A DNA stretch of 64,000 nt, taken from positions 744,001 to 808,000 of the forward strand of contig NAJO01000005.1 of the NCBI GenBank assembly GCA_002077065.1, in the 5' to 3' direction. Positions 1 to 11,706 of this stretch are shown in pieces. Made by a program: the position numbers and the translations under genes. The DNA is from Cryoendolithus antarcticus (Eukaryota; Ascomycota; Dothideomycetes; Cladosporiales; Cladosporiaceae). The notes under the pieces were generated by a model. It was not told the DNA's origin and did no database searches. It was given only the letters and a program-made list of their open reading frames with translations. Positions within the stretch are counted from its first letter, which is position 1. Each line of letters opens with the position of its first letter.

Positions 1-1535
1 GCGCCCAACCGCTCCAGAATTGATGGCCCATAATCGTGACGTGAGTCTCGTGTTATCTTGATGGTAGCGAGCTACTGCATCGCTTGAAAAGTCTCTTCGT
101 GATGATCGTTGGTGATGAATCCGGTAGGAGAGCTGTTATACAACCACAAGGTAGAAGATGCGAAAGGCGAGAGCAGACGTCCAGTCACAAGCGAATCTGT
201 CCGTCAAGTTTGCTCCCGAGCAGTGAAGTCGGTGAAAGTCTTGAATGCCAGATGCAGAACATCCAATCCGTGGAAGGAGCGAACGTGGCCGGCCACGTGG
301 GTAGCCGGAAAGATCGTCTGCAGTGTATATAACCCAACCCAGCGAGTCGGAAGCAGTGCCTGATGCAAGTGCTGCAGACACGGGCGTCGAACCTGGATGG
401 AAGTTGGAAGCCCTGCTGTGCGTCAAAGGAAGCGAAATCGTGCAGAAAGAGAATCAAGTAAAAGACCCCTTCCACCACAGCTCCAGCTCGCACAGCAAGC
501 GGTGAAAGAATCACAGAACTCCAATCAATCCAGCAAGCCACAATTAACCTACCAAACCCGATCATCGAATTCTTCCCCCGACCGCACAAAGGCAAGTGAA
601 GAATGTAGCATCCGAACCCCACTCAAACACTTACAAGGGAATTCCGGCAAAAAGCCACGCCATTGGGCCATGCCTTCACATAGAATATAGTAACACGCAT
701 CATCCATGCAGGTCTGCAGCACATCCCCCGGACACAGTGTGCTGGCGCTGGCGCACACCCATGCAGCGGGCGGCGGACCTTGCTGCGTGTAACGCGGCTA
801 GAGAAGACTGAGCTCCAGTGGACAGGGCGCAAGGCGCGCGTCGGTTCTCTGACACTGCATGGAATGGCTGCGCGTGTTACCGTCGCCTTCGCCTAACCTC
901 CGGAAGGGGCCATGAGTCCACTGAACGGTGTACCCGATTTGTGCTACTCGGGTTATTGCGATAGTCTGAGGGATGAAGTGTGGAAGTGCGACGTTCAAAC
1001 AGAGACGAGACATTGTGGCTTCTTTGGGTTGTGTCACCAAACGCGCTAGGCTGAGAGGGGGAGTATTGCAGAAGATCGTATGTGCAGGGAAGTGGCGCCG
1101 AGGCAGGGGCAGCCGGAAGTTCCTTCCTTCGACAGCAGGGGCCAGGGATATGTCTTCAGACATTTGGAGAACCTCAATGGTTATCAAGATCTGAATGTCT
1201 GAGGCTGCTGAAGGTTGATCATGCACGACCTATGAAGCACATACAGCGATTCGAATCTGAACGCGCCTCCTAGCCGCCCAGCTGAGGACCGCATGCAGGT
1301 ACGGCTAGCTGTAAACGAGATATGGGATGACGCTGTCATACTATTCAGTAGTGTTGGAGATAGCAACAGGGCAAAGTGCAATCCTGCAGAGCAGGGCTCA
1401 ATCATTACATACATGCATACACGCTCAAGAACTGGGGTATCAACACATGCACCCTCAAAACCAAACCAGCGAGACTCCATGAGCATCCATCTCTTCCTCC
1501 CAGTCCTCTTTGCTCGTCACAGACTCGGGCTTTTC
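1..1535. other. Intergenic, no supported gene
   Basis: Only short overlapping open frames on both strands occur here, and none resembles a protein family. A TATA-like stretch lies near 326-333 on the plus strand, but no convincing coding region follows it. The 3' part presumably carries the downstream region of the minus-strand hydrolase ending at 1536. Confidence 0.5.
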
Positions 1536-4500
1536 CTACCATTCCATCACTGAGTTGCTAGACTCCCTCCAGTAGCCAGCAATCTCCGTCAACACGTCAC
1601 CCATAATTATGGGGCTGGCCATCAATCCATGTCCCTCACCGTTCAGTACCCTCACCTCGCACCCTCTCTCTCTCCCCCACCCATCTCCATTCCCTGCTAC
1701 AGCCCTCGCAACAGCACCAGCAAGCCGGCTTTTGTTCATTTCCGCACCTAGTCGTCGGACGTTGCCCACCGGCACCCTCTTATCTTCAGCGCCATGCGTG
1801 ATGACCACCGCCGCAGACACGTCAGTATAGCGGAAGCCGACCTCTCTGTTTCGCTCGAGACAGACCAGTAGATCCGTTGCGGGGTTACTGTCTTTGATAG
1901 CAAACTCCCACGTCCTCTGCGTAAGCCGCGAAGTGAACTCCGCCTGACGTTCTCGCTCTGCGTGCTCAGCGGCATTCAAGCCCGTACTCGCGAAGCTGAA
2001 TTCCGGGTCCGTAGGCGTGGCTGTCGCAGTCAGCATGATGGAGCTGGAGCGGCGTGTCGGTGGCTCTAAGGGGTCTGAGGGCTTTAGCAAGAAAGAGGAC
2101 ATCGGGTTGGAGGTAGCATTGAAGTTGTCGAGCAGCATCAGGCTTTCGCGACGTGACAGAAGATCCGGGCGCTCGGCTGAGGAGACGGAGATGGAGTTGC
2201 GTTTGGAGCGTGTAGGTGAGGCGTAGCTTGAGGTCTCGGCGGACTTGCGCTTATCAGCTGGTTGTAGAGAGGCCGCGTTCATGAACGAGGAATTCACGGC
2301 GCGGAGTAACGGAGTTGGTAGAACGCGGAGGAAGCGTTGACTTCGTGGCAAGGCGCCTGAGGATGTGGTTGTGTCTTTCGAAGATGACAGGATGGCAAGC
2401 TGGCTGGGTGGGATCCAGGGCGCAAGGAGGTGCACTTTGCCTTGGATCATGTCCGGAAGGGTCAAGGCTGTGGCGAGCGCGTACACTGCGCCTGCGGAGT
2501 GAGCAAGGAGACTGAAGTGCTCGATGTGAAGGTGCTCGCACACTGTGAGCAAGTCGTCTGACCAGTTCAGGGGCCCGCTTCTATCGCCTGGAGGATGGGG
2601 CGAGCTACCACCTACACCAGGTCGCTCCAGTGTGATCAGACGTAACCGAAGTGTTGTGGCCAGTTCATCGTAAAAGGCTGTGACATAGCGCGTCAACCCC
2701 ATGCCGACGCAGATGAAGACCGCAGAGCCTTCGGGATCGCCAACTTCGGAGAAGCTGATGATGCGTCTACTGGGCGAGTGCACAAGTTGTTGATTGAATC
2801 GCGGCGCATCCAAGTAGTCCATCACAGCATCTTCCACGCTATCCCGCCGATGCTGTGACTCTGATGCATCTGGCCCAGCGCGTCCATTGCGCGCAGCATC
2901 GGTCATCGACTTCCGCCGATCGCGTTTCTTCGCGAAGTCCAGCGGAACATCGGGATGTAACACCGTCGTCCATCGGTTCTGCGATGTGCTCGTCCTACCA
3001 CGTGAGATCGGTCGCGTGTACGGTGAGCCTTCGGTTTGCGAAGCAGAGCGCTTCACGATGAGTGACCGTCGCTGTAGGCTCATGCTTGGCTTGCCATTCG
3101 TGTCGATGCTTGTGCGTGCGTTCTGCAATGGCGAGATACTGTCTTGCTCGTTTCGTTGCATCGCACTCACTGCATGTAGGTAAGAGAACTCGAGCGCAAT
3201 GGGTGAAGTCGCAGAAGCAGCGCTGCCTGGACGGTCGACCGCCGACATTGCCCGTTTGGGTGGCGAGGTGCGAATAAGCTCTGGCGATGCACTGACGTTC
3301 CGACTTTGCGTCGGGGTAAGCAATGGTCGATTGGTGTCTGGACTGATGCCAAGCATTGCTCTAGCTTTGGGCGCGGGCTCTGTGCGTGACCGATCAGGTC
3401 CCGGTCTTGTTCGGTAACCAGGCGTCAGTATCTCTGCTTCCAATCTCGAGGTAGGGCTGACCGGCGCAGACGTTGGCATGAAGTCAAGGTTCTCGGCCAT
3501 GAGATCCGCGTCCGACTCGAGAAGTCTAGTTTCTCGCTTCTTCCGCAACTCCATGATGCGCTTCACGGTGCTGTCGTCCTCACCCAGATCAGCCCAGCTC
3601 GTGTCGGGTATTTCCGTCGCCTTGTTCGCGCTCGTTGAGTGATCTGTGTCATTGCGCTTCACAGGAGTCGGCGATTTCTTCACCTTCGGCGGCACGCTAC
3701 TTGGTTGTCGTAATGATGAAGTCCGCAGAGGCACCGAATCAGCAATCAGAGAAGCCTTCGGCGACACATGTACAGCCAATGCCGGTCGCCTTGGGATGTC
3801 CTTCTTTACTCTCACAGGAAGTTCCTTTTTTACTTCTCGTCCATTCGGCGAAACCGGTGCGCTCTGTCCAGTCGACGTGTCACTCCCATCATCGTCCTCC
3901 TCAAGATACAACCTATCTCTCCCTCTCGCCAGTCCAGGCACACTTCCTAGCCGTATATCATCCCACCCCATGATACTCGCCCCCGTGACATTCCTCAGAC
4001 TCTCCTGCGAGTCTATCCTTCCCAGATTCCTCATAGCTTGCGCCGTGCCAACCGAGTGCTGTATGCTATGTTTGATCCAGCTCTCCGCGCTCAACTTGCG
4101 ATTCACCCCCAGACTGTCCTGCTGCATTGAAATCGTAGAGCTCCTCCGCGATGCGATTGACGTCGGCCTCAGACTCCCATTCGCCTGTGACTGCAGCGAA
4201 TGTACCGAGGGAGAGCGCGTGGTAGGTATGATCGGTGGCAAAGCTGCATTATCTTCATCCTCGTCTCCCCTCGCCGCGCTTCTGCCACGCTTCGGCGTGA
4301 CCAGACTGGGCGCCGAGGTGAACACAAAGGGAACACTCGGTCCACTGGCTAGAGATTCGTCCGTGTCCGCTCTGTTTCGTGACCTCCCCCTCACGCTGCT
4401 TTCCGGAGACAGGCGCCCGTAGTCCGCCGATTCTACGCCTCCTATCGGCGCATGCAAAGCCTCGAAGCTGTCCAAAATCGCCCCAATCACAGCCGGATCA

Positions 4501-4640
4501 GCTGGCCGACTCTTCACGCGATTTGGGTCTTTTGATCGTTTCTGTGGTCGCGGTGGTTTAGGCGATCGTTCCGCGCCATGCCAGCGCTGTTCCTGCAGAT
4601 GTGTCGACGGCGAGGGCACGCCGTTGCCACCATGCTGCAT
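1536..4640 (-). CDS. Alpha/beta-hydrolase with long disordered N-terminus
   Basis: A single-exon protein of 1034 aa. The first ~620 residues are rich in Ser, Pro, Arg and charged residues, with many SPxS/RSxS patches, and look disordered and phosphorylatable. The C-terminal ~400 residues form an alpha/beta-hydrolase fold. It has a nucleophile elbow LLAHSAG with Ser715, an acid candidate Asp953 in HGAEDKRVP and a His1004 in GEGHGLM, in the correct order. An oxyanion-type segment FICVGMGLTRYV precedes them. A Ser/Arg-rich insert of about 90 residues splits the cap region. The substrate cannot be read from the sequence; an esterase or lipase-like role is inferred. The ATG at 4640 is the first in frame. 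It could also be a catalytically idle scaffold, but the complete triad argues against that. Confidence 0.85.
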   Translation of the reverse strand: MQHGGNGVPSPSTHLQEQRWHGAERSPKPPRPQKRSKDPNRVKSRPADPAVIGAILDSFEALHAPIGGVESADYGRLSPESSVRGRSRNRADTDESLASGPSVPFVFTSAPSLVTPKRGRSAARGDEDEDNAALPPIIPTTRSPSVHSLQSQANGSLRPTSIASRRSSTISMQQDSLGVNRKLSAESWIKHSIQHSVGTAQAMRNLGRIDSQESLRNVTGASIMGWDDIRLGSVPGLARGRDRLYLEEDDDGSDTSTGQSAPVSPNGREVKKELPVRVKKDIPRRPALAVHVSPKASLIADSVPLRTSSLRQPSSVPPKVKKSPTPVKRNDTDHSTSANKATEIPDTSWADLGEDDSTVKRIMELRKKRETRLLESDADLMAENLDFMPTSAPVSPTSRLEAEILTPGYRTRPGPDRSRTEPAPKARAMLGISPDTNRPLLTPTQSRNVSASPELIRTSPPKRAMSAVDRPGSAASATSPIALEFSYLHAVSAMQRNEQDSISPLQNARTSIDTNGKPSMSLQRRSLIVKRSASQTEGSPYTRPISRGRTSTSQNRWTTVLHPDVPLDFAKKRDRRKSMTDAARNGRAGPDASESQHRRDSVEDAVMDYLDAPRFNQQLVHSPSRRIISFSEVGDPEGSAVFICVGMGLTRYVTAFYDELATTLRLRLITLERPGVGGSSPHPPGDRSGPLNWSDDLLTVCEHLHIEHFSLLAHSAGAVYALATALTLPDMIQGKVHLLAPWIPPSQLAILSSSKDTTTSSGALPRSQRFLRVLPTPLLRAVNSSFMNAASLQPADKRKSAETSSYASPTRSKRNSISVSSAERPDLLSRRESLMLLDNFNATSNPMSSFLLKPSDPLEPPTRRSSSIMLTATATPTDPEFSFASTGLNAAEHAERERQAEFTSRLTQRTWEFAIKDSNPATDLLVCLERNREVGFRYTDVSAAVVITHGAEDKRVPVGNVRRLGAEMNKSRLAGAVARAVAGNGDGWGRERGCEVRVLNGEGHGLMASPIIMGDVLTEIAGYWRESSNSVMEW

Positions 4641-5494
4641 TGCTTACTTGCTAATTCTCAGCCTCGAGGGCCGGCGCGAAGGGACATACAACGGGGCGTC
4701 GCTAATGCATGCGCCGGCGATCAGGCGAGCCTCGGACGTTTGACTGGATTGGGTGTCGATGGAATCAAGTTATCGTCGCTTCTGAGGAAAGGAAGCACAC
4801 AGTAGACTACTTGCAGAGAACGTCACGTCTACACTGGGGCGGCGAGCTAGTCGTGTGCTGGCCACGTTGGTTGGCGAGATTGATCGCTGCAGGGACCTCC
4901 TTGGAGCGATTCATGGGGGTGCTTTGCGTGAGCCCCTAGCGGCACGCTGCATGAGATGACCAGTGCCGGACCATGAATACATGTATCATATGCCGCCCCA
5001 TGGCTTCACAAGCAGATGCAGATCTGACCATCTAGACGACTTCTCCATTCAACATCAGATAACCTTTCAAGCCCCGATCTCGTCAACACCCTGGTCTGTT
5101 AGGTCCGCCCCTGTCGCAGAAGTTAGACTTCAAGCCTCATCTGCCGAACCCTTTCGGCACTGGCTCATCCAGTGGAGCGGGACGCGCCTACGCCACGCGG
5201 CGAACGAACCTGGTTCCACAGAACAGCGGATTGTGAGACATGGTAAACCCTGAGAAAGCCATGTCCATACCTTCGCTTTTCGCAAGCTCTACTGCTTGTA
5301 AACACGTCCAGGACGATCAATCCAGCCTACATAGACGCGATCCTCTCACCATGATATCATTGAAGTTGCGGTCTAGCCTCTCGTAATCACAGCAGTATAG
5401 CAAGTTGCTGTCGTAGCTTACCGTAGTGAAGAGAAGCACAGGCAAACACTCAGACGTCCGAAAAGCAGAAGCAGATCGAGCATGCTCGTCCTTC
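4641..5494. other. Intergenic between two minus-strand genes
   Basis: This must hold the promoter and 5' leader of the hydrolase starting at 4640 and the 3' end of the zinc-cluster gene ending at 5495. Open frames are short and unrelated to known families. Confidence 0.5.
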
Positions 5495-7997
5495 TCAAAA
5501 CAGCTCCCTCAACACACCACTCAAATCCTCCGCCCCTGCTACCTGCGCTCCACCCTCATAGGCACCTCGCCCAGCGCTCGCTCGGCTCTGACCCTGTCCA
5601 ATACTAGCCAGACTGCCCGCAGCCTCAAACAGACTTGCAAAGTCATTGGCCATGTTCTCCGGACTACTGCTGTTTCCCTCCGGCCACGGCTGTGCCTGAC
5701 CCACTGTCTCTGCATAGACATCCTCCTGCCCATTTAAGCCAGCGCGTAGACCAGCCATAGCGACCGCCGCGCTGCGACTGGGATCAGGCTCGCTGCCATG
5801 CTTGGACGAGTCGAGGGCAAGAAGTCCGAGTTTTGGCCCAACGTCCTTGAGCCCACGGAGAGTGCGCCACAATTTCTTGCTAACGAAACTATCTTTGCTG
5901 AATGCTCGGACGAGTTCTAATGCGGAGAAGAACTCCTGGCGGACGTCCTCAGCGAAGATTGCAGGCGTGTGGCTGACTGCAAGGAACAGCACTGCCAACG
6001 CAGAAGTCAGGAATGCGTTGAACAGGATTTGCTGTGTCCGATATAGATCCGAGGTCTGATTCGTATGGGTCAGCACCCGAATGGTGTCTTTGGCGATGTC
6101 TACCACAGTCTGGGCTTGTGCGCGGTGCGAGATTATCGATGTAGCCGAGTGCAAGACAGGCCGGTAGATGTGCGTTCGCATCTGATTCGCACGCAGATAG
6201 AGGACAATCTGAAGGCGGTGAGCCGCACGAGAGGCGGGTGGCTCTGGAGATTGCGGTTGGCCCGATTGTGTCGGAGGTTGATACTGTAGAAATGGTGAAA
6301 GTGTTCGTTGCCACTGATTGATCTGGTAGTCAAGGTAATTCATCTTGTCCTTGTCGATCGCGCCAGTACCACCGGTGGCGTTAGAGGTGTTGTTCCAAAC
6401 TTCACCTCCAATTTCGCAGTAGCGCACCATCGCAGAGAGATACGGTGATCGCGATTCTGGACGCGGAACCTGGCGGTCAATGTCGATATCCTGGAGCGCG
6501 AACGGCTTGCCTGTGCCAAAGCTCCATCGACGATCTAGCACATAGACACTCCAGAACAGTAGAAGTGCTTCAGAGCGCGATGTATCATCTGGCATTGTGT
6601 CGTAGGTCTCACGTCTGTGCAGCCCTCGCTCGATGCATGCGCGTGCGGCCATGCCAATGATGCGCCATGAAGCGTCTTCATTGTCTCGGTGGAACTCGTA
6701 TATAGCCTGCGCATTGATTAGTACACTCGGCTCACGACTGGGTGTGAAGCTCAGACATTTCGACTCACTGTAATGGTAAGAAGTTGTATTGACTTGACGT
6801 CCGTCCTCCCAGACAAGGCGTAGTCTAGCGTGGACTGGACGTGCGCAAACATTTTCTCGCCTTTCTCGCTGCGTCCAGAACCCTCCAGAGTCATCGCACA
6901 CGCAAGAATGAGCTTTAGAACGTTCGTGTTTTCATCGTCCAGCGCATCAGCTCCAGGCATGCCCTGTTGGAAGACTCCACTGCGCCTCATCGCGTCCATG
7001 AAAGCATATAGCCGTTCCACGTACGCTTTGACAGTTGCCATGTCCAATATGGGATACATGAGGCCCATCTCGTCCTCGTACACCTCGCATAGTCGTAACG
7101 CTTCCTGCTTGGGTATAGTCCAGATAGGGTCCTTAGTCTCGTGCACCTGCTTGATGAGTTGCATACGCATTTCCTCGTCGGCAGGGTCCCTGAGAGGCGA
7201 TGCACCGCTCGAAACATCTGCACTGCCGTTCTGGCCCTGCTCTGTCAAGGAGTGGATACCCATGGTCTGCAAGCTATGCTTGGCGACCTCAAAGTTGAAC
7301 TCCGTACTGGTAGGTCCTCGGAACGCTGGCTGTGGAGGCGCGGTCTGCGACATTGTTCTGTTGCGATTAAGCGAAGGTGAACCGCCATATGACATCGGTG
7401 CAGGTGGTGGCTGCGATCCAGGATACTGTGCTCGCTGATCAAAGCCTTCCGCACCATGTAGTGATGGATCGATCGGCGCGCCTTGCTCACCCGGACGTTG
7501 TGCTGGGTCTTGTTGCTGTGTATCCATTTGCGGGCCAGGAAGGAGAGGCAGACCCATCGCCGCTCGCATCTCGTTCAAGCTGTTATGCAAGATACCAACC
7601 TGCTGCTGGAGGAACGACATGTGGTCGGCCATCTGCCTGTATTCCTCGGTGTCTCGAAACCCATTGCAGCAATTCGGCGCATATACACAATCTAGATTCA
7701 GGTTTCCGCATCGCTGACAAGGTGTCTGACCGTTGCACTTGATCTTCCGCCGCTTGCACTCGTTGCTGTTGTCGCCATCAGTCACTGACTTGGGCTTGAA
7801 AGCTACCGTTCTCCTTACCAAGCAAGCGAGATGTATCGCGACCTCTTCGCCTTGGACATGCCCTGCTGGCCATCCTCTGACTTTCTCTTACTGCCAGCGC
7901 TGACATCCTGGCTGTGATCGTACTGCTGCAGCGCCTGACCCGTCGTCAAGTCGCTGTGACTGAGCGGTGGTAGCGCTCGGGCAATATTGGCGTCCAT
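5495..7997 (-). CDS. Zn2Cys6 transcription factor with fungal_trans domain
   Basis: Three exons, 7997-7819, 7765-6769 and 6706-5495, encode 795 aa. The first intron (53 nt, 7766-7818) falls inside the first cysteine codon of the zinc cluster. Splicing gives CX2CX6CX5CX2CX6C with Cys60, 63, 70, 76, 79 and 86 (ACNECKRRKIKC core), a complete GAL4-type binuclear cluster. A coiled-coil-like stretch (MADHMSFLQQQVGILHNSL) follows at about 105-125, then a Pro/Gln-rich linker and the fungal-specific transcription factor domain, including FHRDNEDASWRIIGMAARAC and the GLHRRE motif. The second intron is 6707-6768 (62 nt). It is a nuclear DNA-binding regulator of the large xylanolytic-activator-like superfamily; the target genes are unknown. 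An in-frame ATG further upstream exists, but 7997 gives a compact N-terminus with an NLS-like KAKRSR. Confidence 0.9.
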
Positions 7998-8820
7998 CGT
8001 ACCGCGATTCTTGATACGATGTCGAGAATGCGCGACCATTCCGTGGTCGGAGGTATTCCGTGAAGCTCGGCTAAGTCGAACGGCTGTAGCCGTCGCTAGC
8101 GTGCATCTACTCCTTTGAGCAGTTGTATTCGAAGATCGAACAGGAACACGCATATATCCATACGATACGGGCGTCTAGGGAGCAGATTGACCACCAATGC
8201 CGAACTTAGAGGCAACTGCAGACGGAAATACGAATCACTTATACTGTCACACATACGTCAGACGGCACAAAATCATGTTGTCGCGGCACTCGAGTGGTCC
8301 CAAGAATATCATGAGCAGCGCAACCAGAAACGACCCGATATATATCTGACAACCGAGATCTCCTTCTACGGAATACTGCTCCGTTCCTGCACACCTTTGG
8401 ACGCCGTCCTCGAGTAGTCATTATGGAGCTTTGCCTCGTCCTCGTGGTTGTCATGCAAGATAGAGATTCAACTGATTGTTGATACAGGTCCCTGATAAAG
8501 TCTCCGCTTGCATACAGGATGCGTCCGGTAGCCCCTGCAGCCAATACACACCCACTTGTAGATCATTGGGGCCGATGCGCAGCTCGTTCGTCGCTTGACA
8601 ATTAATTTTCAAACCTAAGTGAGCGCAGAAGAGCCACTCTCTAGCGATGGCATGCCAACTCGATGTCATTGGTCACCGAGGTGGCCGCAGGTGCACGAGC
8701 TTCAGGTTCGCAGACTTGATCGGGTCGCCCGGAGCAGCGATAGCATTGGTGCGGCCCCGAAGTTATGCGCAGCTGTACAGGCGGTATATAAACAGCTCAT
8801 CAGTCGTGACAGTCCCAAAC
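7998..8820. other. Intergenic between minus-strand genes
   Basis: The region holds the zinc-cluster gene promoter at its left edge and the 3' flank of the Cys-rich secreted protein gene at its right. A TATATAAAC stretch near 8786 lies on the plus strand, but no plus-strand gene follows it. No coding region is supported. Confidence 0.45.
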
Positions 8821-9523
8821 TCAAAGCGGTATGTACTCCAGAACTCTCAATATGCCTCTTATCACCATCGGCTACCGATTCGTTAGCAGAGGAATGCTTG
8901 TCTTCAACTTCACGAGTACTCACAACCTCTGCCCTCCTCATGCCAGCCCCCGGCGTCGCCACCGTACTACTCCCCACAAGCACAAATCCACTCCCTGTCG
9001 CCTGTCCACTGTCCGTCCCAACAGTCGGCTGCGTACTGGCAACGACCAATCCATTGCCTCCCGTCGTCGTCGCCGTCTGAAACGCCTGTGTCGTTGTCGT
9101 ACCGCCCACACCCGCCAATCCTGTCTGCTGTGTCGTCGTCGCTATTGCACCTCCACCTCCAATGAGGTTCCCGCTCGGATCCACCGTCCCTGATGTTATG
9201 ACACCGCTTATCGTCCCTGAGCACGCCGCGCCTGAGGGGCAGCAGGCTACGTGGCCGGCAAAGTCGGCGGAGCAAATTGCGTTTGCGGCGCAGCAGAGAT
9301 TTGAGGCGCCGAGGTTTGCGCAATTCTTGTAGGAGGTTGGGCAGGTGTTGCTGTATTGTCGTTTCCGGAGGTCGAGATCGGGTGCCGGTGTTGTGGAGGG
9401 AGGGGGCGGTATGTAGTCTTCTAGCGATATCGAGAGGGCAGACCAGAAGGGTTGAAGATGTGGGAGTTGGAGGGCTAAGGCGGAGGGTACGAGGAGGGCG
9501 GTCGTGAGGTGGGAGATGTGCAT
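8821..9523 (-). CDS. Small secreted Cys-rich protein, probably surface-associated
   Basis: Two exons, 9523-8924 and 8871-8821, joined over a 52-nt intron (8872-8923, GTGAGT donor, GCTAAC branch, GTAG acceptor), give 216 aa. A signal peptide (MHISHLTTALLVPSALALQL) starts the protein. At about residues 55-100 lies a cluster of eight or more cysteines (CPTSYKNCANLGASNLCC and following), with paired CC motifs twice. After this comes a Gly/Thr-rich low-complexity tail. The short second exon ends in MVIRGILRVLEYIPL, an amphipathic or hydrophobic end. The Cys-rich module followed by a Thr/Gly linker is a pattern I associate with fungal surface or GPI-like proteins of unknown function. Without the splice the protein would run on into an unrelated basic tail, so I prefer the spliced end. 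Confidence 0.75.
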
Positions 9524-10411
9524 CGTCCGCAAGTAGGGCCTTGTCGGCCGGTCGATGTTGAGGAGGCCTGGAGAAACAAGTCTCGGGCGAGCACGAAGAG
9601 ACAGGATAAGCCGAGACAACTAGTAGCAGGACGAAGCGCTACAGGCGAGAGACGAATTGAAGCTGTGAAGTGCTGGTGCTGCAATGGAAGGCTGGGCGAA
9701 ATTAGAGCTCAATGTTGTCTCGGGTTGCCATGCCCAATCTAGCATCCCGCGTGGCCGGGAGCGTGGCGTCCGGGGTATGCTTAAACATCCCGATGACTTT
9801 ATTCCATCATCGCTGGAACGTTCTCATAGCTGGACGTCGGATGGAATTTGGGGTGACAATGTCGAGACAGATCTGTATCTCTGCACTTTCAGGGACGCTC
9901 AAGGTGCAGAAGACTCGTTGAAAAGACACAGCAGATTGCCTCGCAAGCTCGACAACGAGACGATCTTAGGGGTCTGTTCGCTCTTCTAGCCTTTCATACA
10001 CTTGCCAGAGCTGAGAGTAGTAGTTGACGACGACACACCCGATGGACAGTCCGGTCACGATCGCTGCGAGAGCCTGAGAACTCACTCGGCGGGGACAAAC
10101 CGCTCCGTTTACGAAGCAGCATGTTCGCCCCAGCTTCGCAGCGGCGGATTGAGCTTGTAGTGCCGTTCGTACTTCCACTGCACGGGTGATTTGTTTTGCA
10201 GACTTGCCTCGTGACAACCATCTCTTCCCGCAAACGCAGTGACCACCTGTGAAGTCGTCCAGAAATACTATATCCGTAGATAGCGCGCGTGCTCGAGCAA
10301 ACATTAGATGTCTTGGCATACGCCAGGGTCCGCGCGTGCAGCCAGGCGACCAGATACATGTACTTTGAGTTGAGTTCTTTCTTGACAGTCCCACATGCAA
10401 CAACTCTGAGG
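9524..10411. other. Divergent promoter region
   Basis: This lies between the start of the secreted Cys-rich protein on the minus strand and the CUE-domain gene on the plus strand. It should contain both promoters. No additional gene is supported; the open frames at 9966-10448 on the minus strand show no family features. Confidence 0.45.
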
Positions 10412-11706
10412 ATGGACGCTCAAGCACAGAAGACCCCACCAGCTCCATCTGTCGAACTCGAGCAGGAGACTGGTCGAGTAAGCCCTCTAGCCCACGAAAC
10501 CCCGCAGCCTAAGCCCAAGGTTTCATTCCAGGAGCAAGAGGATGAGAATCCGCCACCTAAGCCGCCTCGACCGACAAGTGCACAGGAGAGCGCTGAGCAT
10601 ACATTGATCGAGGCCTTCCCCTCAATCGATGCCAAAGTCGTTCGCGCTGTCCTCACAGCAAGCAATGGACAAGTGGAGCCGGCCTTCAATGCGTTACTAG
10701 GCATGAGCGACCCCGACTTCCAACCCGAGCCACCCGTACAGCCTCCTCGTCCAACGCAAAGATTGCCGCAGACTCAGCTGGAGCAAGATGAGCAGTATGC
10801 TAGGCGACTGGCAGAGCAGTACAATAATCAAGCACCACGAGGCAATCAGTACAACCAACGAGAGCCAGGACGCCGCGCACCTAATCAGCAACCACGACCA
10901 CAAGAGAGAGACGAGCAAGATCGTAGCTTCTTCGACGACGAGCTTCCTGAGATCGGTCGCAACATCCAGCAAGGCTTCATCGAGACGCAAAAGGTCGTCA
11001 ACTCATGGATCACGAACTTCAAGAAGAAGATTGACGGCGAGGATGAGGAGGAAGATCTGTACTCTGGATCTGGGCGACCGCCACAACAGGGAAGACAGAA
11101 TTTTGGGTCGAGTCAGAGCGAGCAGATGTATGGGATTAGGAAGGGTGCCGACCAGCAGAGGCGGAGCGTTGAGCAGCAGAGATACGATGCTGATCCGCAT
11201 GTGCTTGGGGATGATGAGTTCAGTCGGCTGGAGCTGAGAGACGACGAAGCTCGTATGTGTCACTCTTATTCTTCGACCTGCGTCCATGTACTAACATATG
11301 TGTAGCACCTCCGCAACCTCCCCGCACAAGCTCCCGCAAACAAGCCAATCCCGATCTCTTCAAGCCCACGCCCGCACCGCCTCAGAGCGGGCCAGTCGAC
11401 GAGATCGAAGCCTTCGACCGCTCTGGTCGACCTTCGACAGACGACAAGAATGCAAAGAAGTGGCAGCCCTTGACTTCCGTGCAGCCGCACCCGGAGGAAG
11501 ATAATGATCCCTTCTCGCTCGGGGACGATGATGAAGGGAACGATAAAGCTGAGGACACGAGGAAAGAGGATACCGAGAGGCTGAAAGCGAAGGCGAGGGG
11601 AAGTATAAGTGAGCCGAGCAAGCCTCTGGTGGAGAGTGAGAGGAGCGGGAGTCTGGGAACAAGGAACAAAGATGCTGAGGAGTTATTGAGTGGAAAGAAA
11701 GAGTGA
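10412..11706 (+). CDS. CUE5: CUE-domain ubiquitin-binding protein, Cue5-like
   Basis: Two exons, 10412-11252 and 11306-11706, with a 53-nt intron (GTATGT donor, CTAAC branch at 11291, TGTAG acceptor), give 413 aa. A CUE domain sits at about residues 59-101, with the AFPSID and NALLG signatures expected for ubiquitin binding. The remainder is Pro/Gln/Arg-rich and disordered, with an acidic C-terminus. The motif WQPL at residues 333-336 fits an Atg8-interacting motif (W-x-x-L). The family acts as a ubiquitin-Atg8 adaptor that brings ubiquitinated aggregates to selective autophagy; applying that here is inference from domain order and the motif. The start is the ATG giving MDAQAQKTPP; open sequence upstream is not Cue5-like. 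Confidence 0.88.

Noticed and set aside
3646..4422. A 258-codon plus-strand frame antisense to the hydrolase
   Set aside because: It is the mirror of the low-complexity N-terminal coding region, with no family features and no splice signals of its own.
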